Source of the DNA: Paracidovorax valerianellae
GTDB lineage: Bacteria; Pseudomonadota; Gammaproteobacteria; Burkholderiales; Burkholderiaceae_C
DNA: 64,000 nt
Reading direction: 5' to 3'
Assembly: GCF_900102625.1 (NCBI RefSeq)
Contig: NZ_FMZC01000011.1
Coordinates: forward strand, 124,001-188,000
A model generated the notes under the pieces. That model ran no database searches, was not told the DNA's origin, and saw nothing but the letters and a program-made list of their open reading frames with translations. Every line of letters begins with the position of its first letter. The stretch's first letter is position 1. Below, in pieces: positions 18,807 to 26,547 of the stretch. The translations under genes and the position numbers were made by a program.

Positions 18807-19977
18807 TGGGTTTCTCCGGAGTCTTGGCGGGCAGCAGGGCGCGCATGGCGGCCTGGCGTTGCTCTGGCAGCTGTGCCGCGAGATGTTTGACCGCATCATA
18901 AAAGCGCGGCCAGTCACGGCCTTCGCGCTGGAACAGGGCTTCGAAGGCCGGCACCCATTCGTCATAGGCTGCCTGCGCGCCGAAAGCGGCATTGTTGGCC
19001 TCGGCCACCCAGCGGTCGTAGCCGGCCAGTTGTGCGGGCGTTGCGCCGTCTTCGGCGATCCAGCGGGCGCGCAGCGCGGCGTAATCGGCACGAAACGCCT
19101 GCATGGCGTCTTTTTTCAGGGTTTCGACCTGTGCATCTGGCGGGGCGGACGCCGTGCCTTCGGGCGCATCGGACCCATGCGCGGCATAGAGGGCCGCCAG
19201 CCGTTCGCGGGCGGCCCGCGTGAGCGCCCGGAACGCGTTGCGGCGGTCGTCGCCGTGCGCATAGTCGGCGCGGGCCTGCGGCGTGGCGCGCTCGGCCAGC
19301 CAGCGCTCCACCCCCAGGCGCTCGACGGCGGTGGCGAACGACTCGTTGAACAGCGTGTCGCCGTTCGCATACACCACCTGGTGCGCCAGTTCATGGAACA
19401 GCAGCCGCACGAATTCGCCTTCGGGCCAGCCGATGAAGGTGTTGAGCAGCGGGTCGCCACCCGCCCAGTTCATGTAGCCGAGCGTGGAATAGGCGGGCAC
19501 GCCGTATACGCCCACCTCCAGCCCTTCGGCCGCCAGTCGGGCGGCTTCGGCCCGGGCATCGGCCTCGTTGAAATAGCCGCGGTAGCCGATGCACCCCGTG
19601 ATCGGAAAGCACCAGCGGTGCAGCGTGAGCGAATAGGGCTTGGCGGCGACCACGTTCCACACCGCAGCGCGGCGGCCCAGGTCGGCATAGCGGCGGTAGC
19701 TGGCGTTGTCGGGCAGGCCCAGTTCGGCCACGGCGAAGCGGCGGGCTTCCTGCGCCAGCGCGAGGCGGTCGCGCAGCGCCTGCGAGGTATCGCCGCGCGC
19801 CAGCCACGCATCGATGGGCTCGGCCGCATGCATGAGCTGCAGGTGCCCGCGCACCGATTGCCAGTAGTAGGCCAGCGATTGCCCGGTGCTCGCGCAGCCG
19901 GAGAGCAGCAGCGAGCAGGCCAGCAGCAGGCGTTGTGGCAGCCGGGCAAGCGGCGTCGAAGAGGGGGTCAGAGGCAT
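18799..19977 (-). CDS. Lipoprotein aminopeptidase-like protein (PF10023 type)
   Basis: A 392-residue predicted outer-membrane or periplasmic lipoprotein: signal peptide with lipobox LLLSGC (Cys28), then a zinc-peptidase motif LFHELAHQVVY near residue 194 with a downstream FNESFATAVE that can supply the third ligand. This matches a conserved proteobacterial predicted aminopeptidase family of the same size. The ATG at 19977 gives the lipobox the normal distance; an upstream ATG in frame would bury it. It is probably cotranscribed with the overlapping PHA-region gene, without an obvious functional link. Confidence 0.85.
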   Translation of the reverse strand: MPLTPSSTPLARLPQRLLLACSLLLSGCASTGQSLAYYWQSVRGHLQLMHAAEPIDAWLARGDTSQALRDRLALAQEARRFAVAELGLPDNASYRRYADLGRRAAVWNVVAAKPYSLTLHRWCFPITGCIGYRGYFNEADARAEAARLAAEGLEVGVYGVPAYSTLGYMNWAGGDPLLNTFIGWPEGEFVRLLFHELAHQVVYANGDTLFNESFATAVERLGVERWLAERATPQARADYAHGDDRRNAFRALTRAARERLAALYAAHGSDAPEGTASAPPDAQVETLKKDAMQAFRADYAALRARWIAEDGATPAQLAGYDRWVAEANNAAFGAQAAYDEWVPAFEALFQREGRDWPRFYDAVKHLAAQLPEQRQAAMRALLPAKTPEKPIA

Positions 19978-20105
19978 GCGGTCGCGGTCCGGCAGTGGGT
20001 TCCCCGAGGATAGCGAAGCCGCAGCAGCCCCTTGCGGTGATGGGCCGCGCATCGACGCGCCCGTTCTCGGGCTACCGCCGGCCCAGCAGCGGGCAGAATC
20101 CCGCC

Positions 20106-20825
20106 ATGCCTGCCAAAGCCCCCGTTCCTGCGGCTCCCCAGCCCATTGCGGCGTCCGTCCCGGCGCCTGTCCCGACACCGCTGCACGCCGGCACCGGCCT
20201 GTTCACCGACGAGGCCGGCTGCCCCCGCTGCCAGTGGTGCAGCGCGACGCCGCTGTACCGCCACTACCACGACAACGAATGGGGCTTTCCGGTGGCGGAT
20301 GACCGGCGCCTGTTCGAAAAGCTGTGCCTGGAGGGCTTTCAGGCCGGCCTCAGCTGGCTCACCATCCTGAACAAACGCGAGGCATTCCGCGCGGGATTCG
20401 CCAACTTCGATGCCGAACGGGTCGCGCGGTTCGATGCGGCCGATGTGCAGCGCCTGCTGGCCGATGCCGGCATCGTGCGCCATCGCGGCAAGATCGAATC
20501 GGCCATTCACAACGCGCAGCGCGTGCTGGAGTTGCGGCGCGAATTCGGGTCGCTGGCGCACTATGTGTGGCGCTTCGCCCCGGCCGCTGCCGAGGGACGG
20601 CCCGAGCACATCACGCTGGAGACCGTGCGGGCCATGCCCACCACGCCGGCCTCGGTCGCGCTGTCGAAAGACCTGAAAAAGCGTGGCTTCAGCTTCGTCG
20701 GCCCCACCACCATGTATGCCTTCATGCAGGCCATGGGGCTGGTCAACGACCATTTCGAGGGCTGCAGCGCGCGCGGCCCGGCGCAGGCGGCGCGCGAGGC
20801 ATTCACCGTGCCCGGGCCGGGCTGA
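20106..20825 (+). CDS. tag: DNA-3-methyladenine glycosylase I
   Basis: A 239-residue Tag-type base-excision glycosylase that removes 3-methyladenine from alkylated DNA. Family signatures are visible: RCQWCSATPLYRHYHDNEWG (residues 41-60) with the zinc cysteine and histidine, EAFRAGFANFD, and the C-terminal NDHFEGC supplying the other zinc ligands. It is about 40 residues longer than E. coli Tag because of an Ala/Pro-rich N-terminal arm. A later start cannot be ruled out. It is divergent from the lipoprotein gene. Confidence 0.93.
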   Translation: MPAKAPVPAAPQPIAASVPAPVPTPLHAGTGLFTDEAGCPRCQWCSATPLYRHYHDNEWGFPVADDRRLFEKLCLEGFQAGLSWLTILNKREAFRAGFANFDAERVARFDAADVQRLLADAGIVRHRGKIESAIHNAQRVLELRREFGSLAHYVWRFAPAAAEGRPEHITLETVRAMPTTPASVALSKDLKKRGFSFVGPTTMYAFMQAMGLVNDHFEGCSARGPAQAAREAFTVPGPG

Positions 20826-20843
20826 TCGCTCCGGGGACCGGGG

Positions 20844-21392
20844 CTACACCACCGTATCGGACCGGATCACGATGCGGTCGAAACCCAGGTGCTGCATGCA
20901 TTCGCGCAGGATGAGCAGCGTCGCGGCGAAGGCCGTGCCCTCGGGCAGCCCTTCCTGCGCCGGTGGGCGGCCCAGGGACACGGCGGCCAGCCGCTGGAAC
21001 GTGCGCTCCACGGCATCGAGCGGCAGGGCCATTTCGGGTTGGGCTTCGATGCCCGCGGCCAGGGCCACCTGCCGGATTCCCGAATCGGCCGTGTAGAGCG
21101 TGGTGCCGGGCAGCAGCACGGCATGCACGGGCATCACCGCGTCTTCCACCACCTGGATGGCATGCTCCAGTTCGCTCTCGGCCGGTGGATCGTGCCGGAA
21201 ACACGCGGCCGCCGTGGCGTAATAGCCGACATCCAGCGTGCGCAGCACCCGGGCTTGCGGTTGCGTACCGCTGGCAATGGACGAGTGGCCCGCCCCGATG
21301 CGCAGTGCCGTGATCGGGCTTCCGGCCAGCGGGCCTGCTTGCAACGCCTGGTACAGGGTGCCGGCATCGTTCGGTGAAAGGTTGGAAGGCAT
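20844..21392 (-). CDS. Hypothetical protein, unrecognised
   Basis: A 182-residue protein I do not recognise. It has no signal peptide or membrane helix. The N-terminal half contains small alternating hydrophobic strands (ITALRIGAGHSSIASG, VLRTLDVGYYATAAACF), and the C-terminal half is helical, ending FDRIVIRSDTVV. The glycine-rich start and AVLLPGTTLYTADSGIRQVAL loosely recall actin-like phosphate-binding folds, but this is not a safe assignment. The ATG at 21392 has GGAAGG upstream. It is convergent with tag and separated from the small gene upstream by a terminator. Confidence 0.6.
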   Translation of the reverse strand: MPSNLSPNDAGTLYQALQAGPLAGSPITALRIGAGHSSIASGTQPQARVLRTLDVGYYATAAACFRHDPPAESELEHAIQVVEDAVMPVHAVLLPGTTLYTADSGIRQVALAAGIEAQPEMALPLDAVERTFQRLAAVSLGRPPAQEGLPEGTAFAATLLILRECMQHLGFDRIVIRSDTVV

Positions 21393-21469
21393 GGTGCAGT
21401 CCAGGCGGGTTGGAAGGGATGAGCCGGATTGTGCCCGCCGCCATGTCTTGCCGAAGTGGCATCCCCATG

Positions 21470-21494
21470 AAAAAAGCCCTCCGGAGAGGGCTTT
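21470..21494 (-). terminator. Rho-independent terminator of the 56-residue basic protein gene
   Basis: On the minus strand, AAAGCCCTC - TCCG - GAGGGCTTTTTT: a 9-bp stem, 4-base loop and a run of six T. It lies 30 bases beyond the small gene's stop and before the start at 21392. Confidence 0.85.
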
Positions 21495-21523
21495 GGCATC
21501 GCGCTGGGCGCGAAGGGGGCGTT

Positions 21524-21694
21524 TCAGCCGCCCTTCTTGGAGCGCTTGCCGGGGTTCTTCTTGCTGCGGGTGGCGACGCCACGCTCCAGGCTCACGCGCT
21601 GGCCGCGGCCAGGAGTGGCCAGGCTCACGCCGGGCAGTGGCTGGGGACGGGGGGTGCGCTTGCGGTCGGCTTCGGTAACGATCTTGTTGCCCAT
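21524..21694 (-). CDS. Small basic conserved-type protein, 56 residues
   Basis: A short gene encoding 56 residues beginning MGNKIVTEADRKRTPRPQP and ending KKNPGKRSKKGG. It has 15 Lys/Arg against 3 Asp/Glu, so it is strongly basic and probably nucleic-acid or ribosome associated (inference). It is supported by AGGAG ten bases upstream, by intact codon structure, and by a textbook terminator just after the stop. Function unknown. Confidence 0.75.
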   Translation of the reverse strand: MGNKIVTEADRKRTPRPQPLPGVSLATPGRGQRVSLERGVATRSKKNPGKRSKKGG

Positions 21695-21800
21695 TTGGGA
21701 GGCTCCTGGAGAGAAAAGTGAAAAACACGCTATTAGGCCATAGTGCGGCCGCCCTTTGTCCCGGCCGGTGCCGGGGGCTTGCGAGGGCGGCTCGCGGGGC

Positions 21801-22202
21801 CTAGTCGGGCAGCACGGCGGTGGCTTCGATCTCGATGCGCGCGCGCGCTTCCATCAGCCCGGCGACCTGCACGCAGGCCATGGCCGGAAAGTGCTTGCCC
21901 AGCACCTCGCGGTAGGCCGCGCCCAACTCTTTCAGGCGCGCGTTGTATTCCTCGCGGTCCACCACGTACCACGTCATGCGCACCAGGTGCTCGGGGCCGG
22001 CGCCGCCGGCTTCGAGCACGGCGCGCACGTTCAGGAAGGTCTGGCGCGCCTGGGCGATGAAGTCGTCGCTCTCGAATTCCTGGCGGGCGTTCCAGCCGAT
22101 CTGGCCGCCCACGAAAAGCAGCGTGCCGCGGGCAGCCACGCCGTTGGCGTAGCCCTTGGGAGGCGCCCAGTCGGGCGGTTGGAGTCGGGTGTGCAGGGTC
22201 AT
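21801..22202 (-). CDS. RidA family protein (enamine/imine deaminase-like)
   Basis: A 133-residue RidA/YjgF-type protein. Expected family positions are present: GTLLFVGGQIGWN, MTWYVVDREEYN, and MEARARIEIEATAVL with the substrate-binding arginine. RidA proteins hydrolyse reactive enamines and imines. It is the last gene of the operon, its ATG overlapping the stop of the CoA-ligase gene by four bases. That placement fits, because the 2-aminobenzoyl-CoA route yields an amino-cyclohexenone (enamine) CoA intermediate; the link is inference. Confidence 0.88.
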   Translation of the reverse strand: MTLHTRLQPPDWAPPKGYANGVAARGTLLFVGGQIGWNARQEFESDDFIAQARQTFLNVRAVLEAGGAGPEHLVRMTWYVVDREEYNARLKELGAAYREVLGKHFPAMACVQVAGLMEARARIEIEATAVLPD

Positions 22203-23890
22203 GGCTTGGTGGAGGATTCGGTGGGTGCGGTGGTGGCTGCCGCTGCCGCTGCGGCAGCGCTGTCGCGGGCCAGCGCGGCGGCCTGGCGCAGCTTGAAGCG
22301 CTGCAGCTTGCCGGTTTCGGTGCGCGGCAAAGCGGTGGCGAACTCCACGAGGCGCGGGTATTTGAATGGGGCGATGCTGGCCTTCACGTGGTCCTGCAGG
22401 GCCTTGGCCATGGCGTCGTCGCCGGTGTGGCCGGCGCGCAGCACGCAGATGGCCTTCACGACCATGCCGCGCTCTTCGTCGGGCACGCCGATCACGGCGC
22501 ATTCGGCCACGGCGGGGTGGCGCAGCAGGGCGTCTTCCACCTCGGGGCCGCCCACGTTGTAGCCGGCCGTGATGATCATGTCGTCGTCGCGCGCCTGGTA
22601 GAAGAAGTAGCCGTCGGCGTCCTGCACGAAGGCATCGCCCGGGTGGTTCCAGCCGTTCTTCACGTAGTTGGCCTGGCGTGCATCGTCCAGGTAGCGGCAG
22701 CCCGTAGGCCCGATCACGGCGAGCTTGCCCACCGTGCCGCGCGGCAGTTCGCGCCCGCGCCCGTCCACCACCTTGGCCTGGTAGCCCGGCACCACGCGCC
22801 CGATGGCGCCGCGCCGCACGTCGCTGCCGGCCGATGAAATGAAGATGTGGAACATCTCGGTGGCGCCAATGCCGTCGGTCATTTCGATGCCGGTGGCGTC
22901 CTTCCACAACTGGCGCGTGGCGTCCGGCAGGGCCTCGCCCGCGCTCACGCAGGTACGCAGCGCCGGCAGGCCCAGGGCCTTGGCGAAGGGCGCCATCTGC
23001 CGGTAGAACGTGGGCGCGGTGTAGCAGACGGTGGCGCCCACCTCGCGCATCAGCCGCACCATCACCTCGGGGGTGTAGGGCACGTCGGGAAAGTACACGC
23101 TCGCGCACGCGGCCATCGGAAAGAGCAGCAGCCCGCCCAGCCCGAAGGTGAAGGCCAGCGGCGGCGAACCGACCACGATGTCCTCGGGCGTGGAGCGCAG
23201 CACGTGGTGCGGCCAGGCCCCGCAGGCGGCGAGCACGTCGCGGTGGCTGTGCACGGGCGCTTTCGGGTGCCCCGTGGTGCCCGAGGTGAAGGCCATGAGC
23301 GCGATGTCGTCCGCCGCGGTGGGGCAGGCGGGCAGCGGTGCGCAGGCCGCTGCCCGCACCAGCAGGTCGTCGGCCGCGGGCGCGGTGTGAAAGGGCACGA
23401 TGGTGCGCAGCACCGGGTGCTGGGCCTGCGCGGCCTGGAGTTCCTCCAGCAGGCGGCCGTCGCACAGCGCGGCAGCGGGTTGGGCGCGTTCGATCACGTC
23501 GGACAGCTCCCGCGCGCGCAGCAGCGGCATGGTGGCCACGGCGATCAAGCCGGCGTGCACCACGGCCAGCCAGGCGAGCGACATCTCGGGCGTGTTGCCG
23601 CCGCGCAGCAGCACGCGGTTACCGGGCACCAGGCCCAGGTCGTTCACCAGCACGCTGGCGATGCGCGCCACCTCGTCCTGCGCCTGGGCATAGGTCCAGG
23701 TGCGGGCGGGCGAGCGCAGCAGCGGGCGGCCGCTGTGGCCAGCCTGCGCGGCACGCTCGAACAGCACCTGCACCAGGTTGGCCTGCGGCGGCACCTGCAG
23801 CGGGGGCAGGTCGTAGAGCAGCGTGGGCCACTGCTCGCGCGGCGGCAGGCGGTCGTGGACGAACGTGTCGGTCTGTGCGCTGGGGGTCAT
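22199..23890 (-). CDS. AMP-forming CoA ligase, 2-aminobenzoate/benzoate-CoA ligase-like
   Basis: A 563-residue member of the adenylate-forming family. The P-loop-like motif MAFTSGTTGHPKAPVHSH, the GIGATEMFHIF loop and the terminal LPRTETGKLQRFKL with the catalytic lysine are intact. The overall layout (short N-terminus, ATEMFHIFISS) is that of benzoate- and 2-aminobenzoate-CoA ligases. It activates an aromatic acid with ATP and CoA in the cytoplasm. It lies in an operon with a flavin monooxygenase/reductase that acts on aminobenzoyl- or salicylyl-CoA, which supports 2-aminobenzoate (anthranilate) as substrate; salicylate is the alternative. Confidence 0.85.
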   Translation of the reverse strand: MTPSAQTDTFVHDRLPPREQWPTLLYDLPPLQVPPQANLVQVLFERAAQAGHSGRPLLRSPARTWTYAQAQDEVARIASVLVNDLGLVPGNRVLLRGGNTPEMSLAWLAVVHAGLIAVATMPLLRARELSDVIERAQPAAALCDGRLLEELQAAQAQHPVLRTIVPFHTAPAADDLLVRAAACAPLPACPTAADDIALMAFTSGTTGHPKAPVHSHRDVLAACGAWPHHVLRSTPEDIVVGSPPLAFTFGLGGLLLFPMAACASVYFPDVPYTPEVMVRLMREVGATVCYTAPTFYRQMAPFAKALGLPALRTCVSAGEALPDATRQLWKDATGIEMTDGIGATEMFHIFISSAGSDVRRGAIGRVVPGYQAKVVDGRGRELPRGTVGKLAVIGPTGCRYLDDARQANYVKNGWNHPGDAFVQDADGYFFYQARDDDMIITAGYNVGGPEVEDALLRHPAVAECAVIGVPDEERGMVVKAICVLRAGHTGDDAMAKALQDHVKASIAPFKYPRLVEFATALPRTETGKLQRFKLRQAAALARDSAAAAAAAATTAPTESSTKP

Positions 23891-23896
23891 GGCCTG

Positions 23897-25189
23897 CTAC
23901 TCCTGCAAGACGGCTTTGCCGATGATGAGTTGCTGTACTTCGGTGGCACCTTCGTAGATGCGCAGCGAGCGAATGTCGCGGTACAGCGCCTCGACCTTGG
24001 CGCCGACTTCCACGCCGCGCCCGCCGTGCATCTGCAGCGCCATGTCGATCACGCGCTGGGCGTTCTCGGTGGCGGTCATCTTGGCCATCGCAGCGGCGAC
24101 GCTGCGATTTCGTGCCTCGGCGGCGACGCTGCGATTCCGGGCCTCGGCGGGGCTGGATGTGTTGCCTGCGGACAGCGATTCGTCACGCATCCAGGCGGCC
24201 CGGTACGTGAGCAGCGCCGCGCCATCGACCAGCGCCGCCATCTCGCCCAACCGGGCCTGCGTGAGCTGGAAGTCGCCCAGCGTCTGCCCGAACATGCGGC
24301 GCGTGCGCGCGTGGTGCACGGCCTCGGCGAGCGCGCGGCGCGCCATGCCCAGCGCGGCGCCGGCCACCGAAGCGCGAAAGATGTCCAGCGTGCGCATGGC
24401 CAGCTTGAAGCCGCCGTGCAGCTCGCCCAGCAGGGCATCGGCCGGCACGGTGCAGCCGTCGAACGCGAGCGTGGCCAGAGGGTGCGGCGCCATCACGTGG
24501 ATGTGCTGCGAATCGTCCAGGCCGGGCGTGGGCGCATCGACGATGAAGGCGCTGATGCCGCGCGTGCCGCCGGCCGGATCGGTCTTGGCGAACACGCAAT
24601 AGAAGTCGGCGATGCCGCCGTTGCTGATCCAGGTCTTGGTGCCGTTCAGTGCGTAGGGGCCCAGGGCCTCGCCCGCCGTGTTGGAGCCATATTGGCCTCC
24701 TGCCGCCGCATTGCTTGCCTGTGTTGCTATGGTTTGCATAGCACCCACGTCGGAGCCGGCTTCGGGCTCGCTGAGCGCGAAGGCGGCGATCTTCTCGCCG
24801 CGCGCCACGGCGGGCAGGTAGCGCGCCTGCTGGGCCGCGCTGCCGGCCAGCGTGATGGCGCCGCTGCCCAGGCCCTGCATGGCAAAAGCGAAGTCGGCCA
24901 GGGGCGAGTGGTAGGCCAGCGTTTCGCGCAGCAGTACCAGCGCGCGCGAATCCAGTTCGCCGAGCACGCCGCCGTGCGCGGCCGGCACGCAGTAGCGCAG
25001 CCAGCCGCCGTCGCCCAGGCGGCGCACCCACTCGCGGCAGGCGGCGCGGTCGTCCGTTTCGTCCACCGCCTGCGCGGCGGCCCAGGCGACGAGGCCATCG
25101 ATCAGCGCGCGGTGCTCTTCGCCGAAGAACGGCAGCGCCAGGTGCGCCGTGGAGGGGGCGCTGGGTGCGGGGGGCGTGGCGATGTGCAT
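23897..25189 (-). CDS. Acyl-CoA dehydrogenase family protein with two in-frame insertions
   Basis: A 430-residue acyl-CoA dehydrogenase. FAD and substrate motifs are present: [43 protein letters not shown] and the C-terminal [11 protein letters not shown] carrying a glutamate at the usual catalytic-base position. It probably oxidises the alicyclic CoA ester formed by the monooxygenase/reductase. Two stretches exceed the family pattern: a 15-20 residue insert between GSD and ALNGTK, encoded by a copy of the intergenic repeat (24694-24743), and an insert containing AEARNRSVA twice, encoded by a 27-base tandem repeat (24094-24147). Both keep the frame and lie outside motifs. Confidence 0.88.
   Translation of the reverse strand: MHIATPPAPSAPSTAHLALPFFGEEHRALIDGLVAWAAAQAVDETDDRAACREWVRRLGDGGWLRYCVPAAHGGVLGELDSRALVLLRETLAYHSPLADFAFAMQGLGSGAITLAGSAAQQARYLPAVARGEKIAAFALSEPEAGSDVGAMQTIATQASNAAAGGQYGSNTAGEALGPYALNGTKTWISNGGIADFYCVFAKTDPAGGTRGISAFIVDAPTPGLDDSQHIHVMAPHPLATLAFDGCTVPADALLGELHGGFKLAMRTLDIFRASVAGAALGMARRALAEAVHHARTRRMFGQTLGDFQLTQARLGEMAALVDGAALLTYRAAWMRDESLSAGNTSSPAEARNRSVAAEARNRSVAAAMAKMTATENAQRVIDMALQMHGGRGVEVGAKVEALYRDIRSLRIYEGATEVQQLIIGKAVLQE
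24094..24147 (-). repeat. 27-base tandem duplication inside the acyl-CoA dehydrogenase gene
   Basis: Two adjacent 27-base units (24094-24120 and 24121-24147) differing at two positions, encoding AEARNRSVA twice in frame. It adds a surface-loop-like segment just before [11 protein letters not shown]. Confidence 0.8.
24694..24743 (+). repeat. Comamonad repeat copy 3, inside coding sequence
   Basis: GGCCTCC (24694-24700), exactly 23 bases, TTGCTAT (24724-24730), exactly 7 bases, ATAGCA (24738-24743). Block sequences and spacing equal the intergenic copies although the 23-base interior has diverged. The opposite strand is translated in the acyl-CoA dehydrogenase. Confidence 0.7.
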
Positions 25190-25193
25190 GGCC

Positions 25194-26048
25194 TCAATCC
25201 CCTGCGAAGACGGGTTTTTGCTTGGCCGCGAACGCTTCGTAGGCGCGGCGGAAATCCTGCGTCTGCATGCAGATCGCCTGGGCCTGGGCCTCGGCCTCGA
25301 TGGCCTGGTCGATCGTCATGCTCCACTCCTGGCCCAGCATCGTCTTGGTCATGCCGTGCGCGAACGTGGGGCCTTCGGCCAGCGTGCGGGCCAGGCCCTG
25401 CACCTGCGCCAGCAGATCGGCCGATTCGTGCAGGCCGTTGAAAAAGCCCCAGGCCAGCCCTTCCTGCGCGGTCATCGCGCGGCCGGTGAACAGCAGTTCG
25501 GACGCGCGGCCCTGGCCGATCATGCGCGGCAGCAGCGCGCAGGCGCCCATGTCGGCGCCGGCCAGCCCCACGCGGGTGAACAGGAACGCGGTGCGCGCGG
25601 CAGGCGTGCCGTAGCGCAGGTCGCAGGCCAGCGCCACCATGGCGCCCGCGCCGGCGCAGATGCCGTCGATGGCGCCCAGCACAGGCTGCGGGCAGGCGCG
25701 GATGGCCTTCACCAGGTCGCCCGTCATGCGCGTGAACTCCAGCAGCTCGGGCATGGACATGCCGGTGAGCGGGCCGATGATTTCATGCACGTCGCCGCCC
25801 GAGCAGAAGTTGCCGCCCGCGCCGGTCACCACCACGGCCTTCACGTCGGTGGCGGTGCGCAGCGCGCCGAAGAAGTCGCGCAGCTCGGCATAGCTTTGGA
25901 AGGTGAGCGGGTTCTTGCGCTCGGGCCGGTCCAGCGTGATGGTGCCCACTCCGCGGTCGAAGTGCCACGCAAAATGCTGCGCCGTGTAGGGCTCCCGGGG
26001 CTCGAACTGCGGGCGCATGGGGTTGCCTGCGGAGATGTAGTGCTTCAT
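25194..26048 (-). CDS. Enoyl-CoA hydratase/isomerase family protein, atypical active site
   Basis: A 284-residue crotonase-fold protein ([50 protein letters not shown]). By my alignment to the canonical hydratase, the two catalytic glutamates are replaced: Met in [12 protein letters not shown] where GGGCELA is usual, and Arg in FLFTRVGL where PEI is usual; an Asp occurs nearby in GLAGADMGA. It may therefore hydrate, hydrolyse or isomerise an unusual ring CoA ester rather than act as a standard hydratase. Its ATG overlaps the marR stop by four bases. Confidence 0.88.
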   Translation of the reverse strand: MKHYISAGNPMRPQFEPREPYTAQHFAWHFDRGVGTITLDRPERKNPLTFQSYAELRDFFGALRTATDVKAVVVTGAGGNFCSGGDVHEIIGPLTGMSMPELLEFTRMTGDLVKAIRACPQPVLGAIDGICAGAGAMVALACDLRYGTPAARTAFLFTRVGLAGADMGACALLPRMIGQGRASELLFTGRAMTAQEGLAWGFFNGLHESADLLAQVQGLARTLAEGPTFAHGMTKTMLGQEWSMTIDQAIEAEAQAQAICMQTQDFRRAYEAFAAKQKPVFAGD

Positions 26049-26542
26049 GCAGTGGTTTCCTGGAGGGGTTGGGCGGGCTGCGCGTGCGCTTTCACTTTGC
26101 CGAGCAGCCGGTGCAGGGTGGCGATGTCGCGCTCGCCCAGCGGGCCGAACGCATCGACGATCCACTGCGCGTGCGCGTGGGCCATCGCGTCGAACTGTTC
26201 GCGCCCGTGGGGCGTGAGCCGCACGAGGAACACGCGGCGGTCGCCCGCCACGTCCACGCGCTCGACCAGGCCTTCGGCGACGAGCTGATCGGTGATGCCG
26301 GTGACGTTGCCGCTCGTGACCATCATGCGGCGCGAGAGGTCTTTCATCTTCAGGCCCTCGGGCGCGCGCTCCAGCTGCGCCATCAGGTCGAATCGCGGCA
26401 GCGTGGTGCCGAACTGGTCGCGCAGCCGGGTGCGCACCTGCTTTTCCACCAGTTGCGTGCAGGTGAGCAGGCGCAGCCACAGGCGCAGGGCCTCAGGGTG
26501 CTCGCTGGGCGCGGCGTCGTGCAGGCGGGCTTCGAGGTCCAT
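26045..26542 (-). CDS. MarR-family transcriptional regulator
   Basis: A 165-residue winged-helix MarR regulator. The recognition region [20 protein letters not shown] and the wing [18 protein letters not shown] are clear. MarR proteins in CoA-dependent aromatic operons usually repress and are released by the aryl-CoA ester. It is the second gene of the operon, five bases after the monooxygenase and overlapping the hydratase-like gene by four. A perfect palindrome just upstream of the operon's first start (29017-29030) is its likely operator. Confidence 0.92.
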   Translation of the reverse strand: MDLEARLHDAAPSEHPEALRLWLRLLTCTQLVEKQVRTRLRDQFGTTLPRFDLMAQLERAPEGLKMKDLSRRMMVTSGNVTGITDQLVAEGLVERVDVAGDRRVFLVRLTPHGREQFDAMAHAHAQWIVDAFGPLGERDIATLHRLLGKVKAHAQPAQPLQETTA

Positions 26543-26547
26543 TGCTG

